From Symsagittifera roscoffensis (Eukaryota; Xenacoelomorpha; Acoela; Convolutidae), in contig NW_026971154.1 in NCBI RefSeq assembly GCF_963678635.1, positions 1-24,912 on the forward strand: 24,912 bases of DNA. The letters are read 5' to 3'. The position numbers were made by a program, and so were the translations under genes. How positions within the stretch are numbered: position 1 is the stretch's first letter; each line of letters begins with the position of its first letter. Of the stretch, positions 9,561 through 20,074 are shown piece by piece. The notes beneath the pieces are model-generated. The model ran no database searches. It was not told the DNA's origin and saw only the letters and a list, made by a program, of their open reading frames with translations.

Positions 9561-9879
9561 TCTCTAGTTGGCAGAAAATGATTGGTTAGATGCACAGTAG
9601 TCTTGAGTAACAATTTTTTTTTAAAAAGTTTTCAGAGGAGTTTTTTCTTGTAATTCGAATAAAAATTGTGATATGCTTGACACTTTGCAGATGTCATCAC
9701 AGATTTTCGGTTCAAAAAGATTTTTATTTAATTTGAGTTACCTATCTAGTAGTTCTAGCAACTATGCATTGTACTTATTTGTATCATCACCTATTCAAGA
9801 ATCCATATAGGTATCAATACCTAAATTGTAATCTACCGTGAGTGACTACGTTTCCTTTTTTTCTATTTTTTTCCAAATG

Positions 9880-11047
9880 TCTTTTTTTTTAAATATCTAC
9901 TTATGATCTATTAGCTCTGAGTTCTGAAAAATATACTTCGCAACCTTATTGAATGAGCTAAAAATAAAAAGATGGAAAATTTCTTGAGTCTAAAAAACTC
10001 TACAGCAGAAAAATGTACTTAAAACCTTGCTTCCAATTGATTAAAAAAATGAATCGGGACATTTCGAAATTTCCCTGCAAATCTATCTGGTACTGTTATT
10101 CACAATGCTGAAAATTTTGGACTCGTTCCTCTATTGGAACCATCTTCTTACAAAGACTCAACCATAAAGCAGGAACTTGTGAACTGGCGTGCGGTGTATT
10201 ACATAGCAAACTACAAGAAGAGAAGGATGTGTGTCACAATCAAAACGTACAACGTGAACCAGCCACTCCATATTCAGATTTTGTTTCTTCACTGCAAAGG
10301 AAAATGAAGAACTAAATCAAAATGCGAATATCAACAATACTCTGAATGAAATCAATGAGTTGTCCCAACTTTCGGGAGTTTATATTTTTGTTGATAAATT
10401 TTTTTCCTAAGGAAGAGTACTTTTGGAGCTAAGATATCTGAAGAATAGTCAGACAAAACAAACCAATTAATCAAAATTGACCTAAACATCAGTTAGTTTT
10501 CCAGTACTACCAGAAAACGTATTTAATTAGCGTTTTCATCAAAAGTTAATAGAATTTTACGTTATTTGAACAAAACTACAAGCAAGAATGTAACTATAGT
10601 TGAAAATTTTTGAATTTTTGTTTTTCATTGGTTGTTTTCATTTTTGCAGAAGCTTGAGGTTTTGTTTGGCTACACGAATAACCCCAGAACAAATTAGATT
10701 CCAAATGGAAGAAAACATTTTATCGTGATTTTTATTACAAAGTGAAGAAAACCGATACAACAATTCGAGTTTTCAGTTTATTTGTGTATTTCAGTAAGTA
10801 AGACGTTTCTATCAAAAGCGTTTGAATTTCTGAATTAAACAATTGTCATATTTTGAGGTTGACCTTCTACAAAAACCTACAGGAATGGTAGACAGATGAC
10901 GTTGATGGAGATTTTAGTCACTTGATCTTGTAGAGAAACAAAAAAAAAATCAAAAAAAATAAGAAGCTGGAGAGTAACTTACAGAAAAGACGGTATTGCC
11001 AACAAAAATTTTTGTTTAGAATAATTAACTCATATTGAGTGGTCGAT
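9880..11047 (+). pseudogene. Broken plus-strand coding region, copy B2, product unknown
   Basis: This is the counterpart of 6990-8195. Matching stretches include QELVNWRAVYYIANYKKRRM (about 10170-10230), ELNQNANINNTLNEINELSQ (about 10309-10368), KWKKTFYRDFYYKVKKTDT (about 10702-10760) and YRKDGIANKNFCLE (about 10980-11020). In the NWRA stretch most differences from B1 change the amino acid, as expected if the duplication happened after the gene had died. It runs without a break into the D1 unit, so B2 shows the original link between this region and the downstream frames. Confidence 0.45.
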
Positions 11048-11580
11048 TAAAAAAACAATGGAAAATTCCATGAAATAAAAAACTGAAGATCTAGAACATC
11101 ATTTCGATTACTTTTCTGAAATTGATAAAAACATAGATTTTTCAGAAAATTTTTTATTCAAATTTCCATAACTGAAAAACTTCAACCTACAAAAAAACAA
11201 AAAACGAAAACGAAATGAATGTCTGTTTTTGGAACTTTTTTTACGCTGGTTAAAAAATGAAAGAATCAAAAAAATTATCTAAAAATCAAAATTTGAACTG
11301 AGTTTCAAAAAAAGTAAATATAAATCAGACAAGAAATCTCCTTTATCTCATTTTAGTGTCAAATTCAGAATTTGGTTTGAATTAAGAAAAATTTCATGAA
11401 AAATGAGTGACGGAAAATTTTATAAACATCGTTTTGTTCTGATCTAAAAAAAATTAAATATCTGCGATTATTTCATTCTGATTGATTAAAACCACGAGTA
11501 TTACCTGTGAGGATACGCTCGAACCTGAATGGTTGATATTGAAACTTTTGAAAACTCAAGACAAGCTAGTCCAAATTTGA
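10960..11580 (+). pseudogene. D1 unit: broken coding sequence of unknown family
   Basis: Protein-like stretches on the plus strand are YRKDGIANKNFCLE, EHHFDYFSEID (about 11096-11128), ECLFLELFLRWLKN (about 11219-11260), SKFELSFKKSKYKSDKK (from 11286) and TTSITCEDTLEPEWLILKL (from 11491). They align codon for codon with D2. Frames change between them in A-rich runs. I do not recognise the family. The last stretch, with one cysteine and a tryptophan, is the best conserved across all four D-type copies (11491, 12349, near 14270, near 14750). The ancestor was probably a real protein. Confidence 0.5.
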
Positions 11581-11699
11581 TGAAATCCATTCTACTTTTT
11601 TTCACGTTAAAAACAATTGGTTTAGAGTTTTACAACTATGTTTTTAACGAATTTCACTCAGTTTTTAGAGATTTTATTTAATTTATCTTGTAGAGAAAA

Positions 11700-12543
11700 A
11701 AAAAGAAAGTTCAAAAAAAATTTTGAAAAAGCTGAAGAGTGGCCTACAGAAAACACGGTATTGCCAGATTTGTTAACATTGTTTTTTGTTTGGAAGATTT
11801 AACTCAGATTGAGTGGTCGATTAGTCAAAAACAAGTTAATGGAAAAGCCTATGAAACGAAAAATGAAGATAAGAAACATCATTTCGATTACTGTTTCGAA
11901 ATTGATACAACAACAAAGCCTTGTCAGAAAATCGTTCATTCACTTTTCTAAAACTGAAAAACTTTATAGTACAATATAACATGACGAAAACGGTAAGAAA
12001 ATTATATGAAATTATGTTATATGAAATTATATTATATTATATGATAATTATATGAAATTTTGAAGACCGAAAATCTTTGAATGTATAATTTTGGAGCTCC
12101 TTTTTATACTGGTTAAAAACAGAAAAAAATCAAAAATTATCAAAATTCAAAGTTTGAATTGAGTATCAAGCAAATAAATTATAAACCAGATAAGAAATCT
12201 CAGTTATCTCATACTAGTGTCAAATGCATATGTTAGTTATGTGAAAAAAACTGAAGAAAACTGATTGATTGGGAAATTTTATAAACATCGTTTTGTTCTG
12301 ATTTAAAAACTTTTATAAATTGTCAATACTTCGTTCTGATTGGTTAATACCACAAACATTACATGTGAAGGAACTCTCGAATCTGATTGGTTGTTGTTGA
12401 AACTGTTTTATTCTACTTTCACTCAAATCTTGTTTCTATTCAACTCTTCTTATCTGAAAATTTGGGACATTCTAAATCTCCCAGTTATTTCTATACCTTT
12501 TGAGATGCCGTCACTGAAAATGTGGCAGAGAAAGCACAAGTAA
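11700..12543 (+). pseudogene. D2 unit: broken coding sequence of unknown family
   Basis: The stop-free frame at 11739-11951 includes EDLTQIEWSI and HHFDYCFEID, matching D1. After an AT-rich insert (about 11999-12070) come ECIILELLFILVKN and SKFELSIKQINYKPDKK (from 12147). The frame at 12340-12543 then includes NTTNITCEGTLESDWLLLKL and continues with IPFEMPSLKMWQRKHK. Against D1 many codon differences are silent, for instance GAA CTG versus GAA TTG and TGT GAG versus TGT GAA. The unit is interrupted and cannot be translated as one protein. No known domain is evident. Confidence 0.5.
11995..12062. repeat. AT-rich simple repeat (ATTATATGAA-type)
   Basis: Several degenerate copies of ATTATATGAA lie between AAGAAA and TTTTGAAG. 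The block is absent at the corresponding place in C2 (about 14478), so it arose or was lost after the C duplication. Confidence 0.7.
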
Positions 12544-12838
12544 AGATGCGTCAAGACATCCCAGAACATGTGGTGTTTTAAAGTGCTCGGAATGTAACTT
12601 TTTTACTTATAGCAGACAGGAAATCACTAATCGAATCAAGAAGAAAATTTTGTCAAAGATGGCAAAGATGCTAAGCAGTCTCCAAACTCACTCCAAGAGG
12701 AATTGCAGTTATTTTTTTTTTCTAAAAACAGAAATTATTGTGAATAATCATTTTTTGATGAAACTGGAAATCCACAAAATTGTGATGTTTTTGAAAAATT
12801 CTAGTAAAACTTATTCAGTTTTTTCATCGCACTATTAG
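12497..12838 (+). pseudogene. Decayed C2H2 zinc-finger-like segment
   Basis: One open plus-strand frame runs to TAG at 12836-12838. It contains LKCSECNFFTYSRQEITNRI, with C-x2-C at 12584-12595 and twelve residues to the position where the first histidine would be; an arginine stands there and the second histidine is also lost. A second finger-like stretch follows (THSKRNCSYFFF to KLEIHKIV), with one cysteine replaced. Spacing and residues resemble C2H2 fingers whose ligands have decayed. It directly follows D2 in a shifted frame and is repeated in C2 at about 14945-15250. Confidence 0.4.
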
Positions 12839-13425
12839 ATCTGTCATTTAATTTTTATTCAAAGTTTCTGGTTGATGATACAACCAGCAACACTCGAGTT
12901 GATTTTGTTGTGAAAACTTCGATAGAAAGAAGTCCGAAAATGCGGAGATTTTTTTGGTTCAAACTTGCGGAGATTTTGTTGGTTTAAAACTAAAATAAAA
13001 TTGAATAAAGCTAATGTGTAGTTAATTATTTGTTAAAAACTTTTATGAAACTGGATTTTTTAAAAGTTCGATTAATTGAAACGTTTTGCCTGGTTACCAT
13101 TTAAAGTTAATCTTGTTTAGTGCAAGTAAAAGTGTTATCTCAAAGATTATTATTTATGTTTATTATAATGGAAGTTTACTTTTATCTTTTGATAAATCAG
13201 GTAAATTTATTTGAAAATTCAAACGCTTTCGGGATAATTTGTGAAGAATTTACCCAACTCCGACATCTTTTGGAAGTTGATACACGAAGCGAATCAAAAA
13301 TTTGATACACGAGGCGAAATCAGAAGCTTTCAAGATCTACATTCCGTTTGAAAACAAAAAAAAAAAGAATGATGTGGAAAAATTTCTTGAAAAAATAATA
13401 TAGAGCGTGCTACATTTCTAAGCAA
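12839..13425 (+). pseudogene. Broken plus-strand coding stretches after the finger segment, copy C1
   Basis: Protein-like pieces are DLSFNFYSKFLVDDTTSNTR (from about 12839), NLFENSNAFGIICEEFTQLR (about 13206-13265) and, one frame over, NLIHEAKSEAFKIYIPFE (about 13301-13354). All recur in C2 with few changes, and the frame change between the last two is shared, so the disablement predates the C duplication. The family is unknown. C1 lacks about 150 bp present in C2 (about 15572-15720), so one copy has a deletion or the other an insertion. Confidence 0.45.
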
Positions 13426-14104
13426 ACTGATAGTTCAGCAGTACTGGGAGTTAATTATATGAAATTTCAAACAAAATTTTTCAATTAGACCCACACATTA
13501 CGGTTTTTTTCGATTAGAAATTTAGGTAAAACTAAAGACTGTTTTGCCTAATAAAGGTTTCCTAATGTTTCCACCTTAATTTCATCTGCTAGATTTTTTC
13601 AAAGATCTTTTAAAAGTTTTTAGACGTTGCAGAAGTTAGAAACTAGGTTCTCTTGCGAATTCTACAGAAGGTTTTCTGATAATAAACAAGAGAGCTGATC
13701 TGGACTTGATCTCAAAATTACACCTTTGTATTCTCAATTTAAACAAGTGCGATTTAAATTTTAAAGAGCAACAAATCTTTCTCGGTTAGACATTTTTTTA
13801 GAAAATTTCCGACAAACATCAAGAATAAAAAGGTAATTTAATATCTATTTTGCAAGAAAAGTGATAGTTAATGTTCCCAATGATAGTTAATTTTTGCTTG
13901 AATCGTCTACTGGGGCAACGAAAAAGGAACAAAAAGGAAAATATGTAGAAGTAACAAAAAATACGTTATAAGCTCTAATTTTACCTTTGGCAACAATTTG
14001 TATGTTCAATTGATACTATTCCGCTCCTAAAAGCCCCAGTTTTGACTAAATTTTCTCGCCAGTTCAAAAACGAAAAGTTGTACTAAGCTGAAAACCGTAA
14101 CTAC
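13426..14104 (+). pseudogene. Right part of C1, weak coding traces
   Basis: The clearest trace is NKRADLDLISKLHLC (about 13686-13730) in a frame that ends at TAG near 13787. The corresponding frame in C2 is open for 64 codons. The rest is AT-rich and interrupted. No family was recognised. Confidence 0.3.
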
Positions 14105-14172
14105 GTTAATTACATGAAGTTTAAAACAAAAAAATCCAATTCGTTAATTATATGAAGTTTAAAACAAAAACT
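14104..14172. repeat. 38-bp direct repeat at the C1/C2 junction
   Basis: CGTTAATTACATGAAGTTT at 14104 recurs as CGTTAATTATATGAAGTTT at 14142, each followed by AAAACAAAAA. Related TTAATTATATGAA motifs lie inside C1 (13452) and C2 (16024). Confidence 0.8.
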
Positions 14173-14940
14173 TTCATGAAAATTGGATGACGGAAAATTT
14201 TATAAACATCGTTTTGTTCAGCTAAAAAAATTTAAAAATCTGTGATTATTTCCTTCTGATTGAAATAAAACCACGAGTATTACCTGTGAGGATACGCTCG
14301 AATCTGAATGGTTGATATTGAAACTTTTGAAAACTCTACACAAGCTAGTCCAAATATGATGAAATCCATTCTAATTTTCACGTTAAAAACAACTGGTTTA
14401 GAATTTTACAACTATGTTTTTAACAAATTTCACAAACGAAAAACTTTATAGTACAATATAACAAAACGAAAACGGTAAGAATGTATATTTTTGGAGCTCC
14501 TTTTTACTCTGGTTAAAAATAGAAAAAATCAAAAAATATCAAAAATTCAAAGTTTGAATTGAGTATCGAACAACTAAATTATAAACCAGATAAGAAATCT
14601 CAGTTATCTCATTCTAGTGTCAAATGCATATGTTTGTTATATTGAAAAAATTCAAGAAAACTTATTGATTGGGAAATTTGAATAAACATCGTTTTGTTCT
14701 GATATAAAAACTTTTAAAAAATTGTCAATACTTCGTGCTGATTGGTTAATACCACAAACATTTCATGTGAAGGAACGCTCGAATCTGATTGGTTGTTGTT
14801 GAAACTGTATTAATCTACTTTCACTCATTTCTTGTTGCTATTCAACTCTTCTTATCTGAAAATTTGGGACATTCTAAATCTCCCAGTTAATTATATACCT
14901 TTTGAGATGCCGTCATTGAAAAAGTGGCAGGGAAAGCACA
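14173..14940 (+). pseudogene. C2 copy of the D1/D2 coding remnants
   Basis: This contains shortened versions of both D units: TTSITCEDTLESEWLILKL near 14270-14330, then ECIFLELLFTLVKN near 14482, and NTTNISCEGTLESDWLLLKL near 14748. The part equivalent to 11650-11945 is missing, so D1 and D2 remnants are only about 490 bp apart here (ATAAACATC at 14192 and 14682). Stops interrupt each frame. It supports the coding origin of the unit but adds no functional clue. Confidence 0.45.
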
Positions 14941-16010
14941 AGTAAAGATGCGTCAAGACATCTCAGAACATGTGGTGTTTTAAAGTGCTCGAAAGGTAAC
15001 TTTTTTACTTATAGCAGACAGAAACTCACTAATCGAATCTAGGAGAAAAATTCATCTTGACAACATATTGACAAAGATGGCAAAAACTCTAAGCAGTCTC
15101 CAAACTCACTCCAAGAGGAATTGCATTTTATTCTTTTTTTGTAAAAACATATAAATTATTGTGAATAATCATTTTTCACTGAAACTGGAAATCCACAAAA
15201 TTGTGATGTTTTGAAAAAAAATTCTAGTAAAATTTATACAGTGTTTTCATCGCACTTTTAGATCTGTCATTTAATTTTTATTCAAAGTTTCTGGTTGATG
15301 ATACAACCAGCAACACTCGAGTTGAACTTGTTGTGAAAACTTCGATAGAAAGAAGTCCGAAAATCTTTGATATGCAGTAAAAACTCCATTAGTTGCAAAC
15401 TTGCGGAGATTTTGTTGGTTTAAAATTAAAATAAAATTGAATAAAGCTAATGTGTGGTTAATTACTTGTTAAAAACTTTTATGAAACTGGATTTTTTAAA
15501 ACTTCGATTAATTGAAACGTTTTGCCTGGTTACCATTAAAAGTTAATCTTGTTTGTTGCATGTAAAAGTGTTCATTGAGTGGAGCGTGTTTAAGCAGATA
15601 ATGGAGAATATCAAGTCGATAAAAATTAAATTTGATTCATAAGGAGTTTTGAGGTAGTTTTACAAAAGTTTAGCTCATAAGTAATTTCTTAAGAAAAAAC
15701 CAGCATAAAAAATCTCAAAGGTTTTTAATTATGTGTAATATATTGGAAGTTTATTTTTATCTTTTGATAAATCAGGTAAATTTATTTGAAAATTCAAACG
15801 CTTTCGGGATAATTTGTGAAGAATTTACCCAACTCCGACATCTTTTGGAAGATGATACACGAAGCGAATCAAAAACTTGATACACGAAGCGAAATCAGAA
15901 GCTTTCAAGATTTGCATTCCGTTTGAAAAAAAATTAAAGAATGATGTGGAAAAAGTTTCTGGAAAAAATAATATAGAGCGTGCTGCATTTGTAAGCAAAC
16001 TGTTAGTTTA
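14941..16010 (+). pseudogene. C2 copy of finger-like and following coding remnants
   Basis: The finger-like stretch reads CSKGNFFTYSRQKLTNRI, where the second cysteine has become glycine. It is followed by DLSFNFYSKFLVDDTTSNTR (from about 15261), NLFENSNAFGIICEEFTQLR (about 15783-15842) and NLIHEAKSEAFKICIPFE (about 15878-15931). After the last stretch C2 stays open further than C1, through NIERAAFVSKLLV. About 150 bp at 15572-15720 are unique to this copy. Confidence 0.45.
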
Positions 16011-16211
16011 GCAGTACTAGGAGTTAATTATATGAATTTCAAAACAAAAGTTTTCAATTAGACACACAGAGTACAGTTTTTTTCGATTAGAAATTTAGGT
16101 AGAGCTATAGACTGTTTTGCCTAATAAATGTTTCCTAATGTTTGCACCTTAATTTTTTCTGCTAGATTTTTCAAAGATCTTTTAAAAAATTTTAGATGTT
16201 GCAGAAGTTAG

Positions 16212-16406
16212 AAACTAGGTTCTCTTGCGAATTCTACAGAAGGTTTTCCGATTATAAACAAGAGAGCTGATCTGGACTTGATCTCAAAATTACACCTTTG
16301 TAGTCTCGATTTAAACAAGTGCGTTTTAAACTTTAAAGAGCAACGAATCTTTCTCAGTTACACATTTTTTAGAAAATTTCCGACAAACATCAAGAATAAA
16401 AGGTAA
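16212..16406 (+). pseudogene. Open plus-strand frame, 64 codons, product unknown
   Basis: A stop-free stretch between TAG (16209-16211) and TAA (16404-16406) without an ATG. It includes FPIINKRADLDLISKLHL and LNFKEQRIFLSYTFF. The same frame is recognisable in C1 (about 13650-13787) but broken there. AAAGGTAAT at its end resembles a splice donor, so an old exon is possible. The antisense frame at 16326-16529 is less protein-like. Confidence 0.3.
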
Positions 16407-16677
16407 TTTAATATCTATTTTGCAAGAAAAGTGATAGTTAATGTTCCCAATGATAGTTAATTTTTGCTTGAATCGTCTACTGGTGCAACGAAAAAAAGGA
16501 ACAAAAAGGAAAATATGTAGAAGTAACAAAAAAATACGTTATCACCTCTAATTTTAACTTTGGCAACAATTTGTATGTTCAATTGATACTATTCCGCTCC
16601 TAAAACCCTTAGTTTTTACTAAATTTTCTCGCCAGTTCAAAAGCGAAAAGTTGTACTAAGCTGAAAACCGTAACTAC

Positions 16678-18897
16678 CTTAAAGCATATAACAATTCTAC
16701 GATAAATAAATGGTTATTATGTTGTAGATTCAATCGTCAGTTTGCCCTACTTTCCGTCAATTTTAAAAGTAAACTGTTCTCATGTCATTTTTGATCTGAG
16801 ATCCATCCTTTTTACCATAAAAATTCTTCCCACAACATGTTCTTTTCGAACAAGTGGGGGATATTCATTATAAAAAAAATTAAGTACGATTTGAATCATG
16901 GAACTTAATCTTGATTTTTTTATGAATAATGCTTCTTTTGTTCCTTGGAATTAGGGTTATTAGGTAAAATTTCCTGAACTCGCCAAAAAACCATTTAATT
17001 AAACAAATATTAGATTAGAAACAAAAAGTATTTGATAGATTTCATGAACTTTTCTTGGCTTTCCCGAAAAATACGATTAGCTTCACTTTTAGCTAAAAGG
17101 AGTTTTATTTTTAGATTTCTCGTTTTTTCTCCAGAAACTTGAAATTTTTGCATTTTTTACCAAAAACTTCAATTTTTTACAGTTTATCCTAGCCAATAGA
17201 TTTTCGGAAATTCAGTTCATTTGAAGCCGTATGAGTTTACTTTTGGTATTTTTTTTAAAATTTTTTGTAACCTGTTTCTCAGCTCAAGTTAGCTTAAATT
17301 TTATCATATTTCAATTATTTGAAAGAAAATTGTTGAAATATCCATATTTTTATGTAAAGTTTTGTACCATTTTATCAACATGATTCCAATTAAAATATAC
17401 ATTGGGCCGAAGTGAGAAAGCCTGCTATATATATAACAATGGTTTTTCCCATTTAAATCAGGTAGGACAAAAAATTGTAATTTTTCGAATTTTCAGTTGT
17501 TTTGAGCATATTCAGATAGAGCATAAGTAGTTGAACACCATCCAAAACTTTACAGTTACACCTAAAACAACTAGGATGTTCACCAATTAGATAAAGCTTC
17601 AAAAATTCCTCCGAAAAACTCAAATTTTCCAAACAAAAACCAAAACGAAATCAAAATTTCGTATCATAACACTAACCATGAAACGTTACCTATGATATTC
17701 CCTTTAAAAATACGTTTTATACTCTATACGCATATTAATACATAGCACAGCGGACCAGAAATCTGTAACCTATCATAACACATGGGGTCCGACATGCCCT
17801 CCCCATGATCAGCCCCAACATCATTTACAAAGACTAATTGTGAAAGAGTTTGCTTAAACCAAAAATTAACAGTATATTTTTCTGCCAAAAATTAATGAAG
17901 AGGTAAAGATCTATATTTCTATATTGATTGTAAAATTGATCCCTGGCTTGACTTTAATAATTTACTTGCGTGTTTTTTTTTGAAAATCTGTTTTTTTGAC
18001 AACTGCCATGTTTCAATTTATCAATTTGCAAAGCGATTCAATAGTTGAGGTGTTTTTCCTCTTTTTAATCCTTGAAAAGTTTTGTGTGCTAGAAAGGGAA
18101 TAAGACATATACAGCGCAATTATTCAGCGCAAATTTTTTTTTTGGTTTGAAACTGAATCACACGGTTTAATCCTGAACTAACCAAAAACAAAGTGTCATA
18201 AAATTTAGTTATTGTTCAATGGTTAAGTAGATTTCTTTTGATCTGTGACAGAAGTCTTTGGTAAAAAAAAACCTTTTATCGGTTAACAACTAAGTAGAAT
18301 GAAAAACTGGATAAAGGATTGCGTCTCAAAAAGCAAAACGGCACTTTCTGCTTTTTTTTAAAACTCAACTAGGCCTACCTTTTTTAAAGAGTCGCAAAAT
18401 TGTTAGAATGTTCAACAGTATTGGTTACCAAAAACTTGCTACGAACAAAACCTGAGTTTCTGACCTCACTGCCTGAACGTTTAACACTATCATAAGCTAA
18501 ATCTGCTCTGATTTGTGTTTTTCATTAGAAGATTGGTTTCTTTTAAAAAAAAAGATCATTCATTTATAAAATTTAGCCATAAGAAGAACTACAACGACGG
18601 TAAAACAATGTTTTAAATCAAAACATTAAATCAGATTATGGAGAAAAAATATAGCTCATATTTATTACGATAAAATGCGAACATCATTAAAAACTCGGAC
18701 TAAAATCTGTAGTTGTGAACAATTTCATGAACAGGAATCGCGACTCTTAAGAATTTCTGAGGTAACGGACGAAAGCTGCTTCCCAATCTGAAGCTGAAGT
18801 ACGGAAAATCATAAAAAAACGGTACAAATGACAGTTAGATCCGAAGCAAATTTCAACAACTTAAAAAACGTCAATCGGTGAGAAGAAAGCGAGCATC
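16678..18897. other. No gene recognised
   Basis: Beyond the end of C2 the sequence is AT-rich with many T runs and no convincing frame on either strand. A small GC-richer island at about 17740-17830 carries the inverted repeat CATGGGG (17781-17787) / CCCCATG (17801-17807). TATATATATA lies near 17430. None of this is enough to call a promoter or an RNA. Confidence 0.45.
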
Positions 18898-18899
18898 TA

Positions 18900-18927
18900 C
18901 ACTCAAAAAAAAGTTAAGGTAAATTTA
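18900..18927 (+). repeat. Left terminal inverted repeat
   Basis: CACTC, eight A, then GTTAAGGTAAATTTAC. It pairs with the right end. Confidence 0.88.
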
Positions 18928-19064
18928 CATTAAAAAATACCTTAAAACACCTTAACAATTAAGGTAAACTTGCACTACCTTAAGTACACCTTAACTTACC
19001 TTAAGACACCTTAAAAATTTATCTTAAATCACCTTACAAAATAAGGTGTATCAACCTTAAAAAA

Positions 19065-19338
19065 CATACATACATACATACATACATACATACATACATA
19101 CATACATACATACATACATACATACATACATACATACATACATACATACATACATACATACATACATACATACATACATACATACATACATACATACATA
19201 CATACATACATACATACATACATACATACATACATACATACATACATACATACATACATACATACATACATACATACATACATACATACATACATACATA
19301 CATACATACATACATACATACATACATACATACATACA

Positions 19339-19372
<34 letters not shown>

Positions 19373-19678
19373 CATACATACATACATACATACATACATA
19401 CATACATACATACATTCATACATACATACATACATACATACATACATACATACATACATACATACATACATACATACATACATACATACATACATACATA
19501 CATACATACATACATACATACATACATACATACATACATACATACATACATACATACATACATACATACATACATACATACATACATACATACATACATA
19601 CATACATACATACATACATACATACATACATACATACATACATACATACATACATACATACATACATACATACATACA

Positions 19679-19712
<34 letters not shown>

Positions 19713-19726
19713 CATACATACATACA

Positions 19727-19760
<34 letters not shown>

Positions 19761-19790
19761 CATACATACATACATACATACACACATACA
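19065..19790. repeat. (TACA)n microsatellite, about 181 units
   Basis: 726 bp of the tetranucleotide CATA/TACA with no change of phase from end to end. Single-base interruptions are at 19369 (C to T), 19416 (A to T), 19709 (C to T), 19757 (C to T) and 19783 (T to C). Because the unit has no stop codon in any frame on either strand, it produces long meaningless open frames of repeating M-Y-V-C on the minus strand; these are not genes. Confidence 0.98.
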
Positions 19791-20074
19791 AAAATACATA
19801 AATACAAATATACTTAGAAAAAACTTTATCACTTATATGGTTGAACTGAAAATTTGATAGGTGGTCTACGAGATCCAATGTTTATCTCAAACTACCTTAT
19901 TCCTTTTTAGTTGAATGCATTCCTAAATATTTTTAGTAAAATTAAGGTTAAGTTAAGGTAAATTACCTTAATTCAGTTAAGGTAAATTTTACCCTAACAA
20001 TTTTTTAAGGTAAAGTTAGGGTAATGTAAGGGTAAATTTTACCCTAACTTTTTTTTACCTTAACTCATTTAGGG

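Larger units (their letters stand above)
6066..11047. repeat. Dispersed segmental duplication of about 2.1 kb (B1 6066-8195, B2 8963-11047)
   Basis: B1 and B2 align throughout, from TTAATTAAATTTTTGCC to GTGGTCGAT, with an initial offset of 2897 bp. They are more diverged than A1/A2, with many substitutions and indels of a few to about 20 bases. Each unit holds the polymerase N-terminal remnant on the minus strand and protein-like frames on the plus strand. They are separated by 8196-8962, which is not duplicated. Confidence 0.92.
10915..12543. repeat. Old tandem repeat of about 860 bp (D1 about 10915-11600, D2 about 11690-12543)
   Basis: D1 and D2 share many anchors in order. Examples are the stretch around YRKDGIA/YRKHGIA (about 10980 and 11741), the HHFDY stretch (about 11099 and 11876), SKFELS (11286 and 12147), ATAAACATCGTTTTGTTC (11422 and 12281) and TTSITCE/TTNITCE (11491 and 12349). 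The offset is about 760-780 bp at the left anchors and 858-861 bp at the right ones; D2 has an extra AT-rich insert near 11999-12070. Similarity is clearly lower than for A1/A2, B1/B2 or C1/C2, so this is the oldest duplication in the window. Confidence 0.85.
11393..16677. repeat. Tandem segmental duplication of about 2.6 kb (C1 11393-14104, C2 14173-16677)
   Basis: C1 and C2 align from TTCATGAA to CCGTAACTAC. The offset changes from 2780 at the left end to 2399 and then 2573 at the right end, because of large indels. C2 lacks most of 11650-11945 and the AT-rich insert near 12000-12070. C1 lacks about 150 bp present at 15572-15720. Otherwise similarity is high. The joint 14105-14172 consists of a short direct repeat. 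Confidence 0.93.

Noticed and set aside
15650-15657. TGAGGTAG, identical to the let-7 seed region
   Set aside because: The match ends after ten bases (TGAGGTAGTT) and no hairpin arm pairs with it. It is expected by chance.
16326-16529. 67-codon minus-strand frame
   Set aside because: It is antisense to a plus-strand frame (16212-16406) that is recognisable in both C copies. Its hydrophobic composition comes from the A-rich opposite strand.
19029-19878. Long minus-strand frames of repeating M-Y-V-C, up to 273 residues
   Set aside because: They are the translation of the TACA microsatellite, which lacks stops in every frame on either strand. They have no gene content.
19998-20060. GTTAGGGTAA words resembling telomere repeat TTAGGG
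   Set aside because: They are variants of the TTAAGGTAA motif of the MITE-like arms, not in a six-base register and not tandem.
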